From Magnolia sinica (Eukaryota > Streptophyta > Magnoliopsida > Magnoliales > Magnoliaceae), in NCBI RefSeq assembly GCF_029962835.1, contig NC_080582.1:25552032-25616031 (forward strand): a DNA stretch of 64,000 bases, read 5' to 3'. Of this stretch, positions 36,076-49,227 are shown in pieces (within the stretch, counting starts at the first letter, position 1; every line of letters begins with the position of its first letter). The notes under the pieces are model-generated. The model saw nothing but the letters and a program-made list of their open reading frames with translations, did no database searches and was not told the DNA's origin. A program made the translations under genes and the position numbers.

Positions 36076-39000
36076 TATAAGACCCGTGTCATAGTCCGTA
36101 CCGTTCCGTTGGCTTCCGTGGTCCTTCCGGTCGAATTTCGGTAATCCTCGACCTGTATCCGACGTTTACGCGCAATCCTAAGCCGAGTCCTACATACCAA
36201 AGTCGGTTCAAACCGAAACTTGTACCTTAGCGACCGCATCGTTGCCGCGGTTCTAACACCGCGACTCGCACACCGAACCGATGCCCAAGCTAGGAGATGT
36301 GGGCCTGCATTTATTCCGAAGAAACGCCGCGCATTGTGAATATCGAGGGAATCTCTACGATATGTCTCATCAATCAATCAATCAATCAATGTCAAGTACA
36401 ACCATACCTCAAGTACAACAACCCATCCCTACTTTTTTCAAAAGTCCACTCTCTCTCCCCTCACCATTTCTCTTTTACCAAAATTTCAACCCAACCCATA
36501 CCTCTCCTTACAACCACCACTCCACCCATCCCTTCACCCATTAATTCTCCATTTCTCTTATTTCTTAAAAACTCTCTCCCAAGCAACAACATTCCATACG
36601 TCCAAGCTTTCCCTCCCAAATGCCAAGTGTGGCCCACTTTCCCTACTCTCTCATCTCCCATCTCAACCGTTAATCCATCATCAACCACCATCAAAAGAGA
36701 AGATAAGGAGCCTAGAAGACCAAGGAAGCAAGGAGAAGGCCTAGAGGTGGGTGATCCTTGAGTTTCTACCATTGATTTCATGATTTATGTGGGACCCAAT
36801 TTGATGTATGTGTTGCAATCATATGAGGGACCCATAGTGGCGGGGTCCCTCCATCTACACCGCTCATTTCTCTCTTTTTCTCTTTCTTTCTCTCTCTCTC
36901 TTTCTCCTTCTTTGGTGTGATGTCTTGTGGCCACCATGTGCAAGGCAATCTTGGCCGCCCGATCATGAGGCCCACCTTGTAGTGGGTCCGTTAGATGGCC
37001 AAGATGAAGGAAGACACAAATATCATGTTGATCCAACCGGTGGGCCACGTTCATGGGGGACCCACCTTGATGTGTGGGCCATGTCCACGTGGGACCCACC
37101 ACAATGTGTGTATCCACGCCGTCCAGCGTCCTGGACGCTAGACAGTGGTTAACATGGAGTGCATGCACTGACGTGGGTGTGTACTTCATGCTAGCAAAAA
37201 TAATAATAATAATATTATTATAAAAAGTACCTTTGAAGTGGGCCACTCATGTAGGCCCCACCTTGATGTTTTTTTATATAATCCAAGCTATCCATTTCGT
37301 TCCCCAGCTCATTTTAGGCGTTGAGCCGAAAAATGAAGTTGATCCCTTTTGTTGGCGGGCCATACCATAGGAAACAGTGGTGTTTACCGTTGAAAACCAC
37401 CTGGATCTTTTTATTCGCCAAAAACAGGCCACATATTGGACTCATTTGGTCAGTCTTGGACCGTGGAATCCAATGGCTGGAGTGGATTTATCTGATGAGG
37501 GCCCTACAGGGGGAAAACTGTAGAATCTTGAATTTAAAAAAAAAAAACAAAAAAAAAAACGGCGGTCATGGCCATTACGGCCTACATTATAACAGTAACG
37601 GTGGTGGCTGTCACGGCCACTTTTACCATTTTGGAACACCTTGATATATTTGATGGGTCCCCTCGGACCAGGAGGCTGCCCCAAAAATCAGCTGTATACG
37701 GAACTCAGGTGGGCCACACCATTTAAAATCATGTGAAGACATGCCTAAACATATAAAAACACTTGGTGGGGCCTACCTGAAATTTGGATGCGGCTGAAAC
37801 TTGGTCTGAACCCTCAGCCAAGTGGGACACACATAATGGGTGGACTGGATTTGTGAACCATATCACGGTGGGCCCCTGACCGTGACCTTATGAAAAGTTT
37901 GGATGGCAATAAACATCACCGTGGGCCCCTGTCTGTTTGGATGGCAAATAAATATTACAGTGGGCCCCCTGGTCCACGTGTCCCTATCAACAGGTTGGCT
38001 AGTAAATAAACATCACCATGGGCCCCCAGGTCCACGTGACCTTATGTACAGGTTGGATGTAAATAAACATTATGGTGGGCCCTGGTCCACGTGACCTTAT
38101 GCATAGATTGGATGTAAATAAACATTATTGTGGGCCCCAGGTCTGAGTGACCTTTTCAATGGGTTGGATGGAAAATAAACATTATGGTAGGCCCCACATG
38201 GGACCCACTTGTGTATGTATTGTAATCCACACCCTCCATTAGTGTGGGCTCCATCATGATGCATGTGTTTCATCCAAACCGTCCAACCATTTTGGAGATA
38301 ATTTAAGGCCCATTGTTGAGGCCCATCTTGATGTATTGGTGGTCCTTGTTGAGGCCCACCTTGATTTGTATAAGGCCCATATTATGAGGCCCATTGTGAT
38401 GTATGCAAGGCCCATGTGACTAGGCCCATCTTGATGCATTTGTGGCCCATCATTGAGGCCCACCTTGATATATATATATGAGACCCATGTATGAGGCCCA
38501 TTTGATGTACTGGAGGCCTATGGGTCAAGGCCCTATAGGACGTACATAAGGCCCATTGTAGTATGATTCCACCATGGTATATGTGTTGATTTTATAGCGA
38601 GCTACACCTTAGGAGAAATGATGGTTTGATGTCCACATTGTAAGGATGATGTTGGTTAAATGTCCACATTGTACTCTCTCCCTAGGGCCCATTAATAGGC
38701 CTATACCTGTAATGTGTAGGCCGTCTAGGCCCATCTTCGTTTTAATCAGAACCCATCACCACATAACATGCTTAGTATAGATTCATGATCCATGATCATA
38801 CACATCATATGTATGCCTGATGTGAGGATTGACTGATCATTGCACATGCCTTCGGGTAGATGGTTATGGACTCCCTGATAGGCGGAGTTGCCTTACATGA
38901 GCACGCGCAGGATTATTGCATGTCTGATGGTATGATTCATGCATTTACATTCGTGTGATTATGCTCATTGTATGCCCTAGTGACATCAGGGTCATAGCCT

Positions 39001-40006
39001 CCACAAACACATCGTGGGTGGCTGGATTGGATACCGAAAATATTTGGTTCTAGTATACAGGCGCCATAGATGTCCCTGGGTGAAAATTCCTAAACCCGAT
39101 GGTACTAGAGGATGACTCCAACATCGAGACCGAGTGGATGTATGAGCGCATGAGGGCCGAATACCAGGAGGCTGCGTCTCCCACTATGTCGTGGTCGGTT
39201 GGAAAGAGGTGTGACCTTACTTGCTCAAGGGTAGGGGCAATACTAAGCTGAGTTTGACCAGCTCGTGAATGAGTCTGCTATTGACATGTCGGATAGGTAT
39301 TGATAGACTATTGGTCAGGCGAATAGTGAGGTTTCTTAAGCTCACTTGGACTGTGCAGCTAGGAGAGTTGCAGTGCCATTTGGAGTGTACTAAACCCCGA
39401 TGATTATCCAGAATAAAAACTGTACTGATATATGATTGACATGCTTAAGTTGCATCTCGCATCGCATGACCGTGTTATGGCCGATAGCATTCATACCTTG
39501 CACCGCATAGCCTTGGTACGATTAATTGCATTCATGCACTCATCACCATGATTCCACATTACTTTGACCTTATATTTTGAGCATGCTTATATTGCGCACA
39601 CACTTACACCACCATCTAAGCTTTCTATAAGCTTATGCACCATCGATACATGTAGGTGACACCAGGACGCAGCCGTAGCCTCGTCAGATTTGGAGCATGC
39701 AGTCAAGTTTTTGAGTTTTGTTGCTTTCGTCATATTGTATTTCCCTTTCATATGCACTGTATCCAAAAGTTTTTTATCATAGTGGATTTTGTGATGGTGT
39801 TCTTGTGGTTATTATTCATGGGTTATGCTTTTGGTTATACTCATTATGAATTAAATTGATATTAGAAATCCTCCTTATAGGATCCCAGGATCGGAACCTG
39901 GTAAATGGGTGCTGGGAGCCGAGAATGGGGTTCTACGGAGGCTGTCGGCGCCGGATTCGGCGATCGAGAATTTTGTGAGCCCGGTTTCCGAGTTCGGGGC
40001 GTGACA
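36076..40006 (+). mobile_element. LTR (3931 bp) of a Tekay/Del-like subfamily nested in gag
   Basis: Starts TATAAGACCCG (for TGTAAGCCCCG) and ends GGGGCGTGACA, directly followed by gag. It is closer to the solo LTR at 24337 than to the two LTRs that surround it: for example the conserved stretch ACGTCCAAGC and AAGTGTGGCCCACTTTCCC at 36600-36645 has its partner at 24830-24880. No TSD is visible (AATTT before, CCGAA after). Insertion followed by a deletion on its left side fits. Confidence 0.8.
37538..37560 (+). repeat. Short A-rich tract
   Basis: Two runs of A separated by one C, inside the nested LTR. Confidence 0.8.
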
Positions 40007-40880
40007 CCGAAAGAGGCAGGCTCCTTCCATTGACTCCCAACAGCATCGACCACAGCAGCAAAGGCGCACAGGTCACCCAGCCTTCCGAGCGCCGCAACAC
40101 GCGACGGAGCATCGTATGTGGTAGTATCCTCACCCCCAGCAGCAGTAGTAGCAGCAAAGAGGTCCACAGCAGCCTCCACCACCGCTGCAACAGAGACCCC
40201 CACAGCAGCAGCGACAGTAGCCCCCACCATTGAGGCCACCTCAACAGCAGCATCAGCACCAGCCTCCGAGACTGCAGCAGCAGAGGCAACAATTTCAACC
40301 ACCTCAGCGATAGCAGCAGCAGCACGCTCAGAGGGGACAGGCACCTCTCCCGCTGGCTTAGGTTAGGTTTTATGCTGCTCAGCAGGACCCGCAGTCATCA
40401 GGAGGAGTCGTTGAGGGTATACTTCTAGTATCCGCATGCATTGCACGTGTGTTGTTTGATTCTGGTGCATCGCATTCTTTTGTGGCCGAGAGTTTTTACC
40501 GATTGACTGGTTTGCTATTGGAGTCTGCTCGTGAGGGCTTATCAGTATCGACTCCCTTGGGAAAGACTTCAGTGTTGGGCTGACTTTGCTCATCCTGCCC
40601 CGTTCTGGTTGGGGTATCTTTTTGCTTGCCGATCTGTTTGCATTACCGATGTCCGAGTTCGACGTCATCTTGGGCATGGATTGGCTTGCCAAGTACCACG
40701 CCATAGTGGATTGCTCCGCGAGGATAGTCACGTTTTGTATACCCAACTTGCCGCAGTTCCAGTTCATTGTTGAGTCCAGAGGAGAGCCGTTGTCTTGTAT
40801 GATGTCGTGTGCCATAGAGGAGCCCATAGTGGCGAGCATCGACCAGTTGCCTATGGTTTGCTATTTTCCCGATGTGTTCT
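40007..40880 (+). pseudogene. gag C-terminal part and protease of the chromovirus, broken
   Basis: In one frame the first 350 bp read as a glutamine- and proline-rich tail (APSIDSQQHRPQQQRR and long Q stretches from CAG repeats, 40050-40340), with several TAG stops that look like CAG to TAG changes. Protease follows: ILLVSACIARVLFDSGAS with the catalytic Asp at 40458-40460, SFYRLTGLLLES, then after a frameshift FDVILGMDWLAKYHAIVDC (about 40650-40710). It would cleave Gag-Pol. The other-frame alanine-rich ORFs here are shadows of the CAG repeats. Confidence 0.8.
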
Positions 40881-43714
40881 AGGAGATTCCGGGATTACCG
40901 CCTCGCCGACTCACCGAGTTTCAGATTGATCTTGTGCCCCAGTACCACGCCTATTTCAAAGGCCCCGTACTATATGACACCTTTGGAGTTGCGGAAACTG
41001 CAGAAGTAGTTGGACTAGTTGCGCGAGTTGGGCTTTATCCGTCAGAGCAATTCGCCGTGGGGAGCGCCGGTACTCTTCGTGAAGAAGAAGGATGGCTTGT
41101 TGAGGCTTTGCGTAAATTACCGCGAGCTCAACAAAGTCACGATCAAGAACAAGTATCCGCTCCCGAGGATTGATGATTTATTTGATCAGCTGCTGGGTGC
41201 CCAGTTCTTTTCGAAGATTGACTTACGTTCCGGTTATCATCAGATTCGGGTGGACATTCTGAAGATGACTTTTAGGACGCGTTATGGTCATTTCGAGTTT
41301 CAGGTCATGTCCTTCGGATTGACCAATGCGCGTGCAGTGTTTATGCAATTGATGAACGAGGTCTTCCACCCTTATCTCGATCAGTTTGTTGTAGTCTTCA
41401 TCGATGACATTCTGATCTATTCGAGGACCCGTGAAGAGCACGAGCAGCATTTGGAGGTTACTTTACAAACCCTCCGCGCACACCAGATATATGCGAAGCT
41501 GTAGAAGTGCGAGTTTTGGCAGGAGGAGGTGAAGTTCCTCGGTCATGTGGTGACGAGGGAGGGTGTCGCAGTGGACCCCTCGAAGGTTGAGGCAGTGCGT
41601 CAGTGGGGCCAGCCCATGACTGCGTCCGAGATCTGTAGTTTCCTTGGTTTAGCGGGCTATTACTGGCATTTCGTTGAGGGCTTCTCTCGTATTGTAGCCC
41701 CACTGACCAAGTTGACTCGGAAGGGCATGGAGTTTATTTGGAACGACGCCTGCGAGCAAGCATTTATGGAGTTGAAGGACCACCTCACGTCCTCTCTTGT
41801 CCTCACTCTTCCCTCTGGGAGTGATGGATTTATTGTATTTACCGATGCCTCGCATATTGGTTTGGGTGCTATTCTGATGCAGTACGGGAGACTAGTGGCC
41901 TTCGCGTCTCATTAGCTCAAGGTCCATGAGCTGAACTACCCCACGCATGATTTGGAGCTGGCTGTAGTTGTCTTCACACTAAAGGTGTGGGGCACTATCT
42001 TTATGGGGTTAGGTTCGAGTTCTTCTCCAACCACAAGAGCTTGAAATACCTCTTCTCGCAATCTGAGTTGAACATGAGATAGAGGCGCTGGATGGAGCTC
42101 CTAAAGGACTATGACTTTGATCTTCAGTACCACCCGGGCAAGGCGAACGTGGTGGCCGATGCCCCCAGCCGTCAGCCACGAGGCCTGGTGGCGCATATGA
42201 TGATTCAAGTGTGGCGGATGCTAGAGGATATAGCAGAGTATGATTTTGAGTTCGGCTTGCAGTCTTCTATCGTGCAGTTATTGAGTCTGTTGATTCAACC
42301 CTCTCTTGTCGCAAGGGTGATAAAGCTCAGCAGGCTGATGAGTCGTTGCAGCGTTATATGGCAGAGGCAGCATCTGAGGGTCAGGTAGATTGGTACAGAT
42401 GGTGGACTTCGCTTCAAGGCCGATTATGTGTCCCAGATATTCCTGAGTTACGCAGAGATCTTATGACCAAGGCACATCGATCGTGTTTTTCTATCCATCC
42501 TGGCTCGATGAAGATGTACCGTGACATGAGGCGACAGTATTTTTGGCGGGGATGAAGCTCCAGATCGCCAATTTTGTAACCGAGTGTGACACATGCCAAC
42601 GTGTCAAGGCCGATCATCAGAGATCCCCTGGTCTATTGCAGCCGTTAAGTGTCCCGATGTGGAAGTGGGAGCACGTGTCAACATATTTCATTATAGGCTT
42701 GCCGAGGACTCAGCGCGGTCATGACGCCATTTGGGTCGTCATTGATCGTCTGACGAAGTCGGCACTTTTTCTTCCGATTCGTGCGACTTGGCCTTTGGAT
42801 CGGCTTGTGAAGTTACTCGTCGAGGAGACTGTGAGATTGCATGGCGTTCCAGTCTCGATCTTTTATGACCGAGACTCGAGGTTCACGTCTCAGTTTTGGG
42901 GGAGCTTCCAGAGAGCGATGAAGACTGATTTACAGCTCAGCACCGCGTACCATCCACAAACTGATGGCTAGACCAAGAGGGTCAACTAGATCCTTGAGGA
43001 TATGCTTCGAGCCTGCGCGATTGATTTCTCGGGTAGCTGGGACAAGCACCTGTGATTGGCTGAGTTCTCATACAATAATAGCTATCAGGCGACCATCAGC
43101 ATAGCTCCTTTTAAGGCACTATATGACAGAACATGCAGATCACCGAGTTGTTGGACCGAGGTTGGAGAGCACCGTCTCCTAGGTCCCGAGCTTGTGTAGG
43201 AGATGTCAGAGGCTATCGATATCATCAGGTAGAGGATGTGCACATCTCAGAGTCGGCAGAAGAGTTTTTTCCATCGCTGGCATTGTCCCTTGGAGTTTGT
43301 TATAGGGGACCATGTGTATCTCATGGTCTCACCTATGAAGGGCGTAGTTCGATTTGGAGCAAAGGGCAAGCTTGCCTTGAGATTTATAAGACCTTTTGAG
43401 GTCACTAGGCATGTTGTCGCTATGGCCTATCGGCTTGCCTAGCCATCTCAGTTGTCTGACATCCATAACATTTTCTATATCTCTATGTTGAGAAAATGTG
43501 GGTGGACATTCTGTTATAGATCGGCCGTTAGAGGTTCGAGATGACACTTCTTTTATTGAGCGGCCGATTCGCATCCTTGATCGAAAGGAGCAGTCCTCCG
43601 GACCAAGGTCATTCCGTTGGTGAAGGTTCAGTGGGTCATCATTCTGTCGAGGAGGCTTCTTGGGAGTGCGAGGCTGAGATTCGAAAGCGTTATCCCCATC
43701 TCTTTGATGATTGA
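40881..43714 (+). pseudogene. Chromovirus pol: RT, RNase H, integrase and chromodomain, broken
   Basis: [22 protein letters not shown] (41027-41088), [42 protein letters not shown], and catalytic [12 protein letters not shown] with the Asp pair at 41403-41408. RNase H: FTDASHIGLGAILMQYG (41840-41885); the usual TDH/SDH site reads SNH (Asn at 42029-42031). Integrase: HPGSMKMYRDMRRQYFW, then CDTCQRVKA zinc part (42585-42612). The expected first catalytic Asp is replaced (STYFIIGLP, 42678-42703), YDRDSRFTSQFW keeps the second, and the Glu position reads Lys (TKRVN, 42975). The end HSVEEASWECEAEIRKRYP with stop at 43712-43714 is a group of residues typical of the chromodomain tail of Tekay-type elements, which directs integration to heterochromatin. 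Many stops and frameshifts. Confidence 0.88.
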
Positions 43715-43833
43715 TCATGTGTTGTATTTTGTATATTATCTCTGATTTCATATAGTGATGTTATGTTCCTTCTCCCTCATGAGTTATGTCTAGTTGCGAT
43801 GATTGTGTAAATTTTGAGGACGAAATTTTCATT

Positions 43834-43846
43834 AGGAGGGGAGAGC
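43834..43846 (+). other. Polypurine tract before the 3' LTR
   Basis: AGGAGGGGAGAGC, right before TGTAAG and after GAGGACGAAATTTTC, the classic end of the internal region in plant chromoviruses; primes plus-strand DNA synthesis. Confidence 0.85.
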
Positions 43847-46800
43847 TGTAAGCCCCGTATCCTAGATCGTACCGTTCCGTCAACTTCCACGGTCTTTCCA
43901 GTCGAATTCCGGCAACCTTCGACCCTTAATCGGTATTTGCGCTTGACCCTGAGTTACACGCCGTCAACCCGAGTCGATCCAACCCAAGACTTGTACCCTT
44001 ACGACCGCACCGTCGCCGTGGTTACAATGCCGCGTCTCGCGCGCCGATCTGATACTCTGGCTAGGAGATGTAGGCCAGCGTTCGATGCAGGGAAAACACT
44101 GCGCTTGTGAATTTCGAGAGAATCTCTACAATATGTCACATCAATCAATCAATCAATCAATCCTATCATGTCAAGTACACCATCACCTCTCACCCATCCC
44201 CAAGCAACCCCAAAGTCAAAAAGAGTTCTTACACACCCATGCCTTTCTTACACCAAGCAACCACAAAAGTCAAAAAGGCCTTACACACCCATCCCTCTCT
44301 CTCCCATCCATCACTCTATCACATCTCTCTCTTTACAACTCTCTCTCTCTCTCTCTCTCTCTCTCTTTACAACTCTCTCTCTCTTTTCAAACTTACTCCC
44401 AAGTAAAGAGAGGTGCTCACGTCTAAGCCCTTCCCAAGAAAGAAAGTGATTTTTGTGGCCCACTTACCACCCTAAGAACCATCATCCTAGCCATTCAAAC
44501 CTCATCACCCTCCATCAAAGTGAAGCACAAGGAGACCGACTTTCCAACGGACCAAGAAGATCAACAGTGGGTGCTGTTATAGGCTAGTTTTTTTTCATGT
44601 TTTCATGATGGGCCAAGTGAGGCATACTGATCGATGGTACGGATCTCACTTTGGACCCTAAGATGTGGCTAATGGCTCACCTTGATTATCAATATCATTC
44701 TATAATGGGGCCATTCTCCATGGACCCCATCATGACGTTTACTTTCTAGTTTGAAAAGGGGTCATCTAGACCTTCTATTTCGGTGGTGAAAGGAATCCTC
44801 ACCGTTGATCTTTGATTGATGGGCCCACATGTATTGGGACCCACTTGATGTATGATTTATTGTAAGGGAGGGCTCATAATGGCGGAGCCCTCCATCATGC
44901 GTGCCCCACTCTCTCTTTCTCACTCTCTCTCCCTCTCTTTTTCATTTTTTCTTTTCTTATGTTAATATGGTCATGTGGCCCATCAGGATGGACCCCACCA
45001 TGAGGCAGGTATTTTATCCAAGCCATTTATAAGTGGGGCCCACTTTAAATGTGTTGTACCCACACCATCCATCATTTGGTGGCCCACCTAAGCAGGGCCC
45101 ACCTCAATGCTTGCGCAATGCCCAACCGTCCAGCATCCAGGGACGCTGGACAAAAGGGAAAACATAAATATTAGCTTGTTTCCAAGCTTATGGGGTGGCC
45201 CACTCATATAGGCCCCACCTTGATGTATGTATTCAATCCACGCCGTCCATTCCTTTCCCAAGCTCATTTTAGGCGTTGAGCCGAAAGATGGGGCCAATCC
45301 GACTTTCGGGCGGGCCATAGCATAGCAAACAGTGGGTTTACCGTTGAAATATCCCCCTGTCGTTTCTATACCCCAAAATATATTGAATATTGGGCTTGTT
45401 TGGCTTGTCTTGAGATATGGGAAGCAATGGCGGGGTTGGATTCTTCCAACGCGGGCCCCACAGGTGAAATACCTCAGGAAAATAAAAAAATAATAATAAA
45501 TAAATATCAAGCAGCAGCCAACGCTGCTGCTGTTAGAGGCACAGGCAGCGCCTGCTGCGTGCGACGGGCGGACAGGCAGCAGACCCACGGCCCCAACCGT
45601 GGGCCCCACCATGATGTGGGTTGGGCGATCCACACTGTGCATCTGGTGGGCCTCCTTTTGGCGGTGGGCCCCTGAAAATTAGCCTCATACAACATTCAGG
45701 TGGCCCACGTCACAGTAAACAGTGGTGAATTGAACATTTTCCATTGAAACCCTTTTTGTGTGACGCAGAGGTTTTGGATCTTTATGAAATTTGTTTCCTC
45801 TTCATCAGGGTCTACGTGACCTCATCAACAGCTTGGGTGGGCCCCACGTGGGACCAATGATGTATGTGTTTCCATCCCCCCCCCCCCCCGGACGCTGAAT
45901 GCTATTTAATATAATATTAACGTATTATATTATATTATTTTAATATATGATATAATATATTACATATTATATTATAATTATATATATAATTTCATGCATG
46001 AGCTGTTGAGGGTGGGCCGTACGTGGGACCCACCTCTGCCCCTTTTTGTGCAGCAGCTATGGAGCTGCTCGTCTTGGTAGCAGCAAGCCCAGGCCCTACA
46101 TGATGTATGTGTCTTATCTACACTGTCCATGGTTTAAATGGTGGGGCCACCATGATGCATGTGTTGCATCCATGCCATCCAACCATTTATGAGATCTTCT
46201 TTTGGCATGGGAAAATGGGTGTGATCCAAAGTTCAAGTAGCCCCCACCATTTAAATAGGTGGACCGTGACATCCGCCGTTCAAACTCCTAAGGGCCACAA
46301 GTAGTTTCCAGTTAAGTTGATATTTATTTTCACTTCAACTATCTCCATGTTAACTTATGAATAGGTCGGATCTCAAATACCTAAGGGTGGGCCCGATTGA
46401 TATACATTTGGCCCACTTGGACAGCCCATTTCGACTCGGCCCATTTAATTCGGCCCACCTTAATATATATGAGGCCGATTAGACCCATCTTGATATAGTT
46501 ATGGCCCATCCATTAAGGCCCACCTGATATACATAAGGCCAATGTTATGCGACCCATTTGTTGTATCTAAGGCCCATGGGTCGAGGCCCAATTGGATGTA
46601 TACAAGTCCATTACAATGTGTGACTCTACCATGGTTTGTGTAATGATGTTTATGACGGCCGTGCCTTGGGAACAATGTTAGTTTGATGTCCACATTGTAA
46701 GAATATTGTTGGTTAAATGTCGGCATTATAATTCTCCCTAGGGCTCATTATTAGGCCCACACTTGTAGGCCGTCTAGGCCCATCTTCGTTATGAACAACA

Positions 46801-48044
46801 TGTATCACCATATAACATGTTTAGTATAGTTCCACGATTCATGACCATATGCATCATATGTATGCTTGATATGAGAAGTGATTGATCATAGCATATGCCT
46901 TCGGGCAGGTTGTTTAGGGGCTCCCGGTTAGGCGGTGTTGTCCTACATGAGTGCACGATACGCGTAGGATTGCTGCATGACTGATAGTGTGATTCATGCA
47001 CTTCGTATTGTGTGACATGGTTACTGTACGCCCTAGCGACATCAGGGCTGTAGCCTCCACAAGCGTACTGTGGTTGGTAAGATTGGATACTGAAAATATT
47101 GATCTACATGAGGTGCTATAGATATCCCTGGGTGAAAGTTCCTAAACCCTTATGGTACCAAGAGGTTGCTCCAACGTCTAGACCGAGTGGGTGCAGGAGC
47201 GTCAAGTGCTGATTACCAGAAGGCCGCGTTTTCCACTTGTCGTGGTAGGTTGGAAGGGGGTGCGGCCTTACCCGCCCGAGTAGAGGGGGCAAAGATAGGT
47301 TGAGTTTGACCAGCTCGAGGAATGGGTCCGCTATCGACGAGCCGAGCCCGATATTAGCAGGTGGATAGTGCGGTCTCTTCCACTCACCTTATTGCGCGCG
47401 ATGGGGCGGCAATCTGGTTGGAGTGTACTAGACCCCGGTGATATTCCAGAGTTGAGATATATTGATATATGGACTTAGATGAGGATTCGCATGCTTGAGT
47501 TACATTTCACACCGTATGGCCCTAGTATGGCCGACATCATTCATGCCTTGCACCGCATGGCCTTGGTACAGCTAATAACATTCATGGATTCATCAGCATA
47601 TTCTGCATTACTCTGATACTGCATAATTGTATTACTACCTTACGCACACACTTACACCACCCTCTAAGCTTTTCATAAGCTTATGCACAACCGTTGCGTG
47701 CAGGTGACGTTGGACCGCAGCAGCGCTGAGGAAGGAGCGCATGGCAGATTATCTTGGAGCTTTTTGTCCATGATCATTATATTTCCCTTTATGCTCATTG
47801 TACTTGTAAATTTTTTTATCATAGTGAAAATGTGATGGAGTTTTTGGTTGTTATTTGTGGGTTATACCTTTGGTTATGCTCATTACAAATCAAACTGATG
47901 TTGAAAATCCTCCTCGTAGCATCTCAGGATCGGAACCTGGCGAATGGGTGCTGGGAGATGAGAATGGGGTACTACGGAGGCTGTCGGCGATGGATTCAGC
48001 AAACAGAAATTTTGTGAGCCCGGTTTCCGAGTTTGGGCGTGACA
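43847..48044 (+). repeat. 3' LTR of the chromovirus (4198 bp)
   Basis: Complete from TGTAAGCCCCG to GGGCGTGACA. It has a CT microsatellite (44338-44367), foldback-repeat fragments with GGGCCCACC, a run of C (45877-45889), an AT-rich island (45900-45995), a GGCCCA array (46390-46590) and the conserved AAGCTT motif (about 47669-47685). It keeps two stretches lost from the 5' copy. Confidence 0.9.
44338..44367 (+). repeat. (CT)n microsatellite
   Basis: About 14 CT units, with a second short CT run after TTTACAACT; only a short equivalent stands in the 5' LTR near 32597. Confidence 0.85.
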
Positions 48045-49227
48045 GAGGACATATCCATACCTCTAATTGATCTTGTTTATTAAGATTAACCTCCTAGTCT
48101 AACAGAGGTATATTTAGGTTTATTGCTTTCATATATGTTGTGTTTAAGATAGTTTGTTTTTCGCTGTTTCGGATAGTTTGCTTTTTGTTGGTTTAATTCT
48201 TGTGCTAACCCATCTTCACACTGAGACCATTGTAAAAGCCTCAAAACTCCTTCTTCAGGTATTACCTTTCCATCACTTCCGTTTTTCTTTTCATTGCCTC
48301 TTTTGCATTAATGCTTATTTCTTTTACATTGAGGACAATGTAGATTTTTTGGTTGTGGATGGGGGATTAGGTAAACTAATTAGTGTTTTCTCAGTTTTGA
48401 GCAAATTTTTTAAAAATTCTCAATGTTTCAAGTTGAAATCTGTTTGGGAAGCGATAAATTGTGTACTTAAAAATGCTTTGAGTATGAGAAGATAGAGATT
48501 GAATTTTAGATTGATGGGGTTTGATCAACTAAGTTATCTATCACCTAAGTTCTTGCACTCAATTGATTAGGAGGAAGTTTGAATATCATGTTAATCTAAA
48601 TCATAAGACACATTCAATTTGTCTTCTATAAGACATCCTAGAATTTCTAATTGTTAGTATGTGAATCATCGATAGATGGTTAGAATCAAGTCTGGAGAAT
48701 TTTATCCACCTTAAAAGAAGAAAAGAACTAGTTAAAAGACAGGAGATTGACAAAGAGGTCATGGAAAAGAATGAAAAAAATGAAATATCTGGACAAGAAT
48801 GCAAAAAAAAATAAAAATGAATGAATAAAAATTGACCGTCGATATAAAATCAAAAACTGAAAAAAGAAAGAGAAGGGGATAAGTTCGGAATTAGTACTTG
48901 AGTTTCAAACCAATTTTGAAGTGATAAGCATGACTAACATGATGAACTAATAGTATTCATACAGAAAGTAAGTTGATTTTCACTGAGCACATTGAAAAAC
49001 TTGATATGCGAATTATGCTCGATTTAATGAACAAAGAATTTATTTGATTGGTTTCTTATGTGATTCGACTCTAGGTTTTCAAAATCCCACTTTCGTATCT
49101 TAATTCTACTCATTTATTCTTGAGGGTACAAAAGATTATTTTCTAAAAAGAGATTGTGGACATTGAGCATTGAGGTTTATTTCAAACATACTTTACTCGG
49201 GACTAGTAAAATACTGGTTGGGGATTC
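48045..49227 (+). other. Integrase tail and 3' region of the Athila element
   Basis: The first 39 bases finish integrase: after NFDSE the reading goes on DISIPLIDLVY and stops at 48081-48083. The rest (about 1.1 kb) is AT-rich with no second gene recognised; elements of this lineage may carry an env-like gene there, but none can be read. GGTTGGGGATTC just before 49228 is the probable polypurine tract. Confidence 0.7.

Larger units (their letters stand above)
32102..48044 (+). mobile_element. Near full-length Tekay/Del-type chromovirus with a nested LTR
   Basis: Starts TGTAAGCCCCG, ends GGGCGTGACA, TSD GAGGA on both sides (32097-32101 and 48045-48049); the interrupted integrase reads on in frame across it. 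The two LTRs (32102-35189 and 43847-48044) are the most alike LTR pair in the window. Between them lie a primer site, a gag start, an LTR of a related subfamily (36076-40006), the gag end with protease, RT, RNase H, integrase with chromodomain end, and a polypurine tract. It is the youngest large coding element here by nesting, yet its proteins are broken. Confidence 0.92.

Noticed and set aside
36297-36761. 154-codon ORF
   Set aside because: Same CT-rich LTR part as at 24434; not conserved in frame among LTRs.
40118-40366. Alanine- and serine-rich ORFs on both strands
   Set aside because: Shadow frames of the CAG-rich gag tail.
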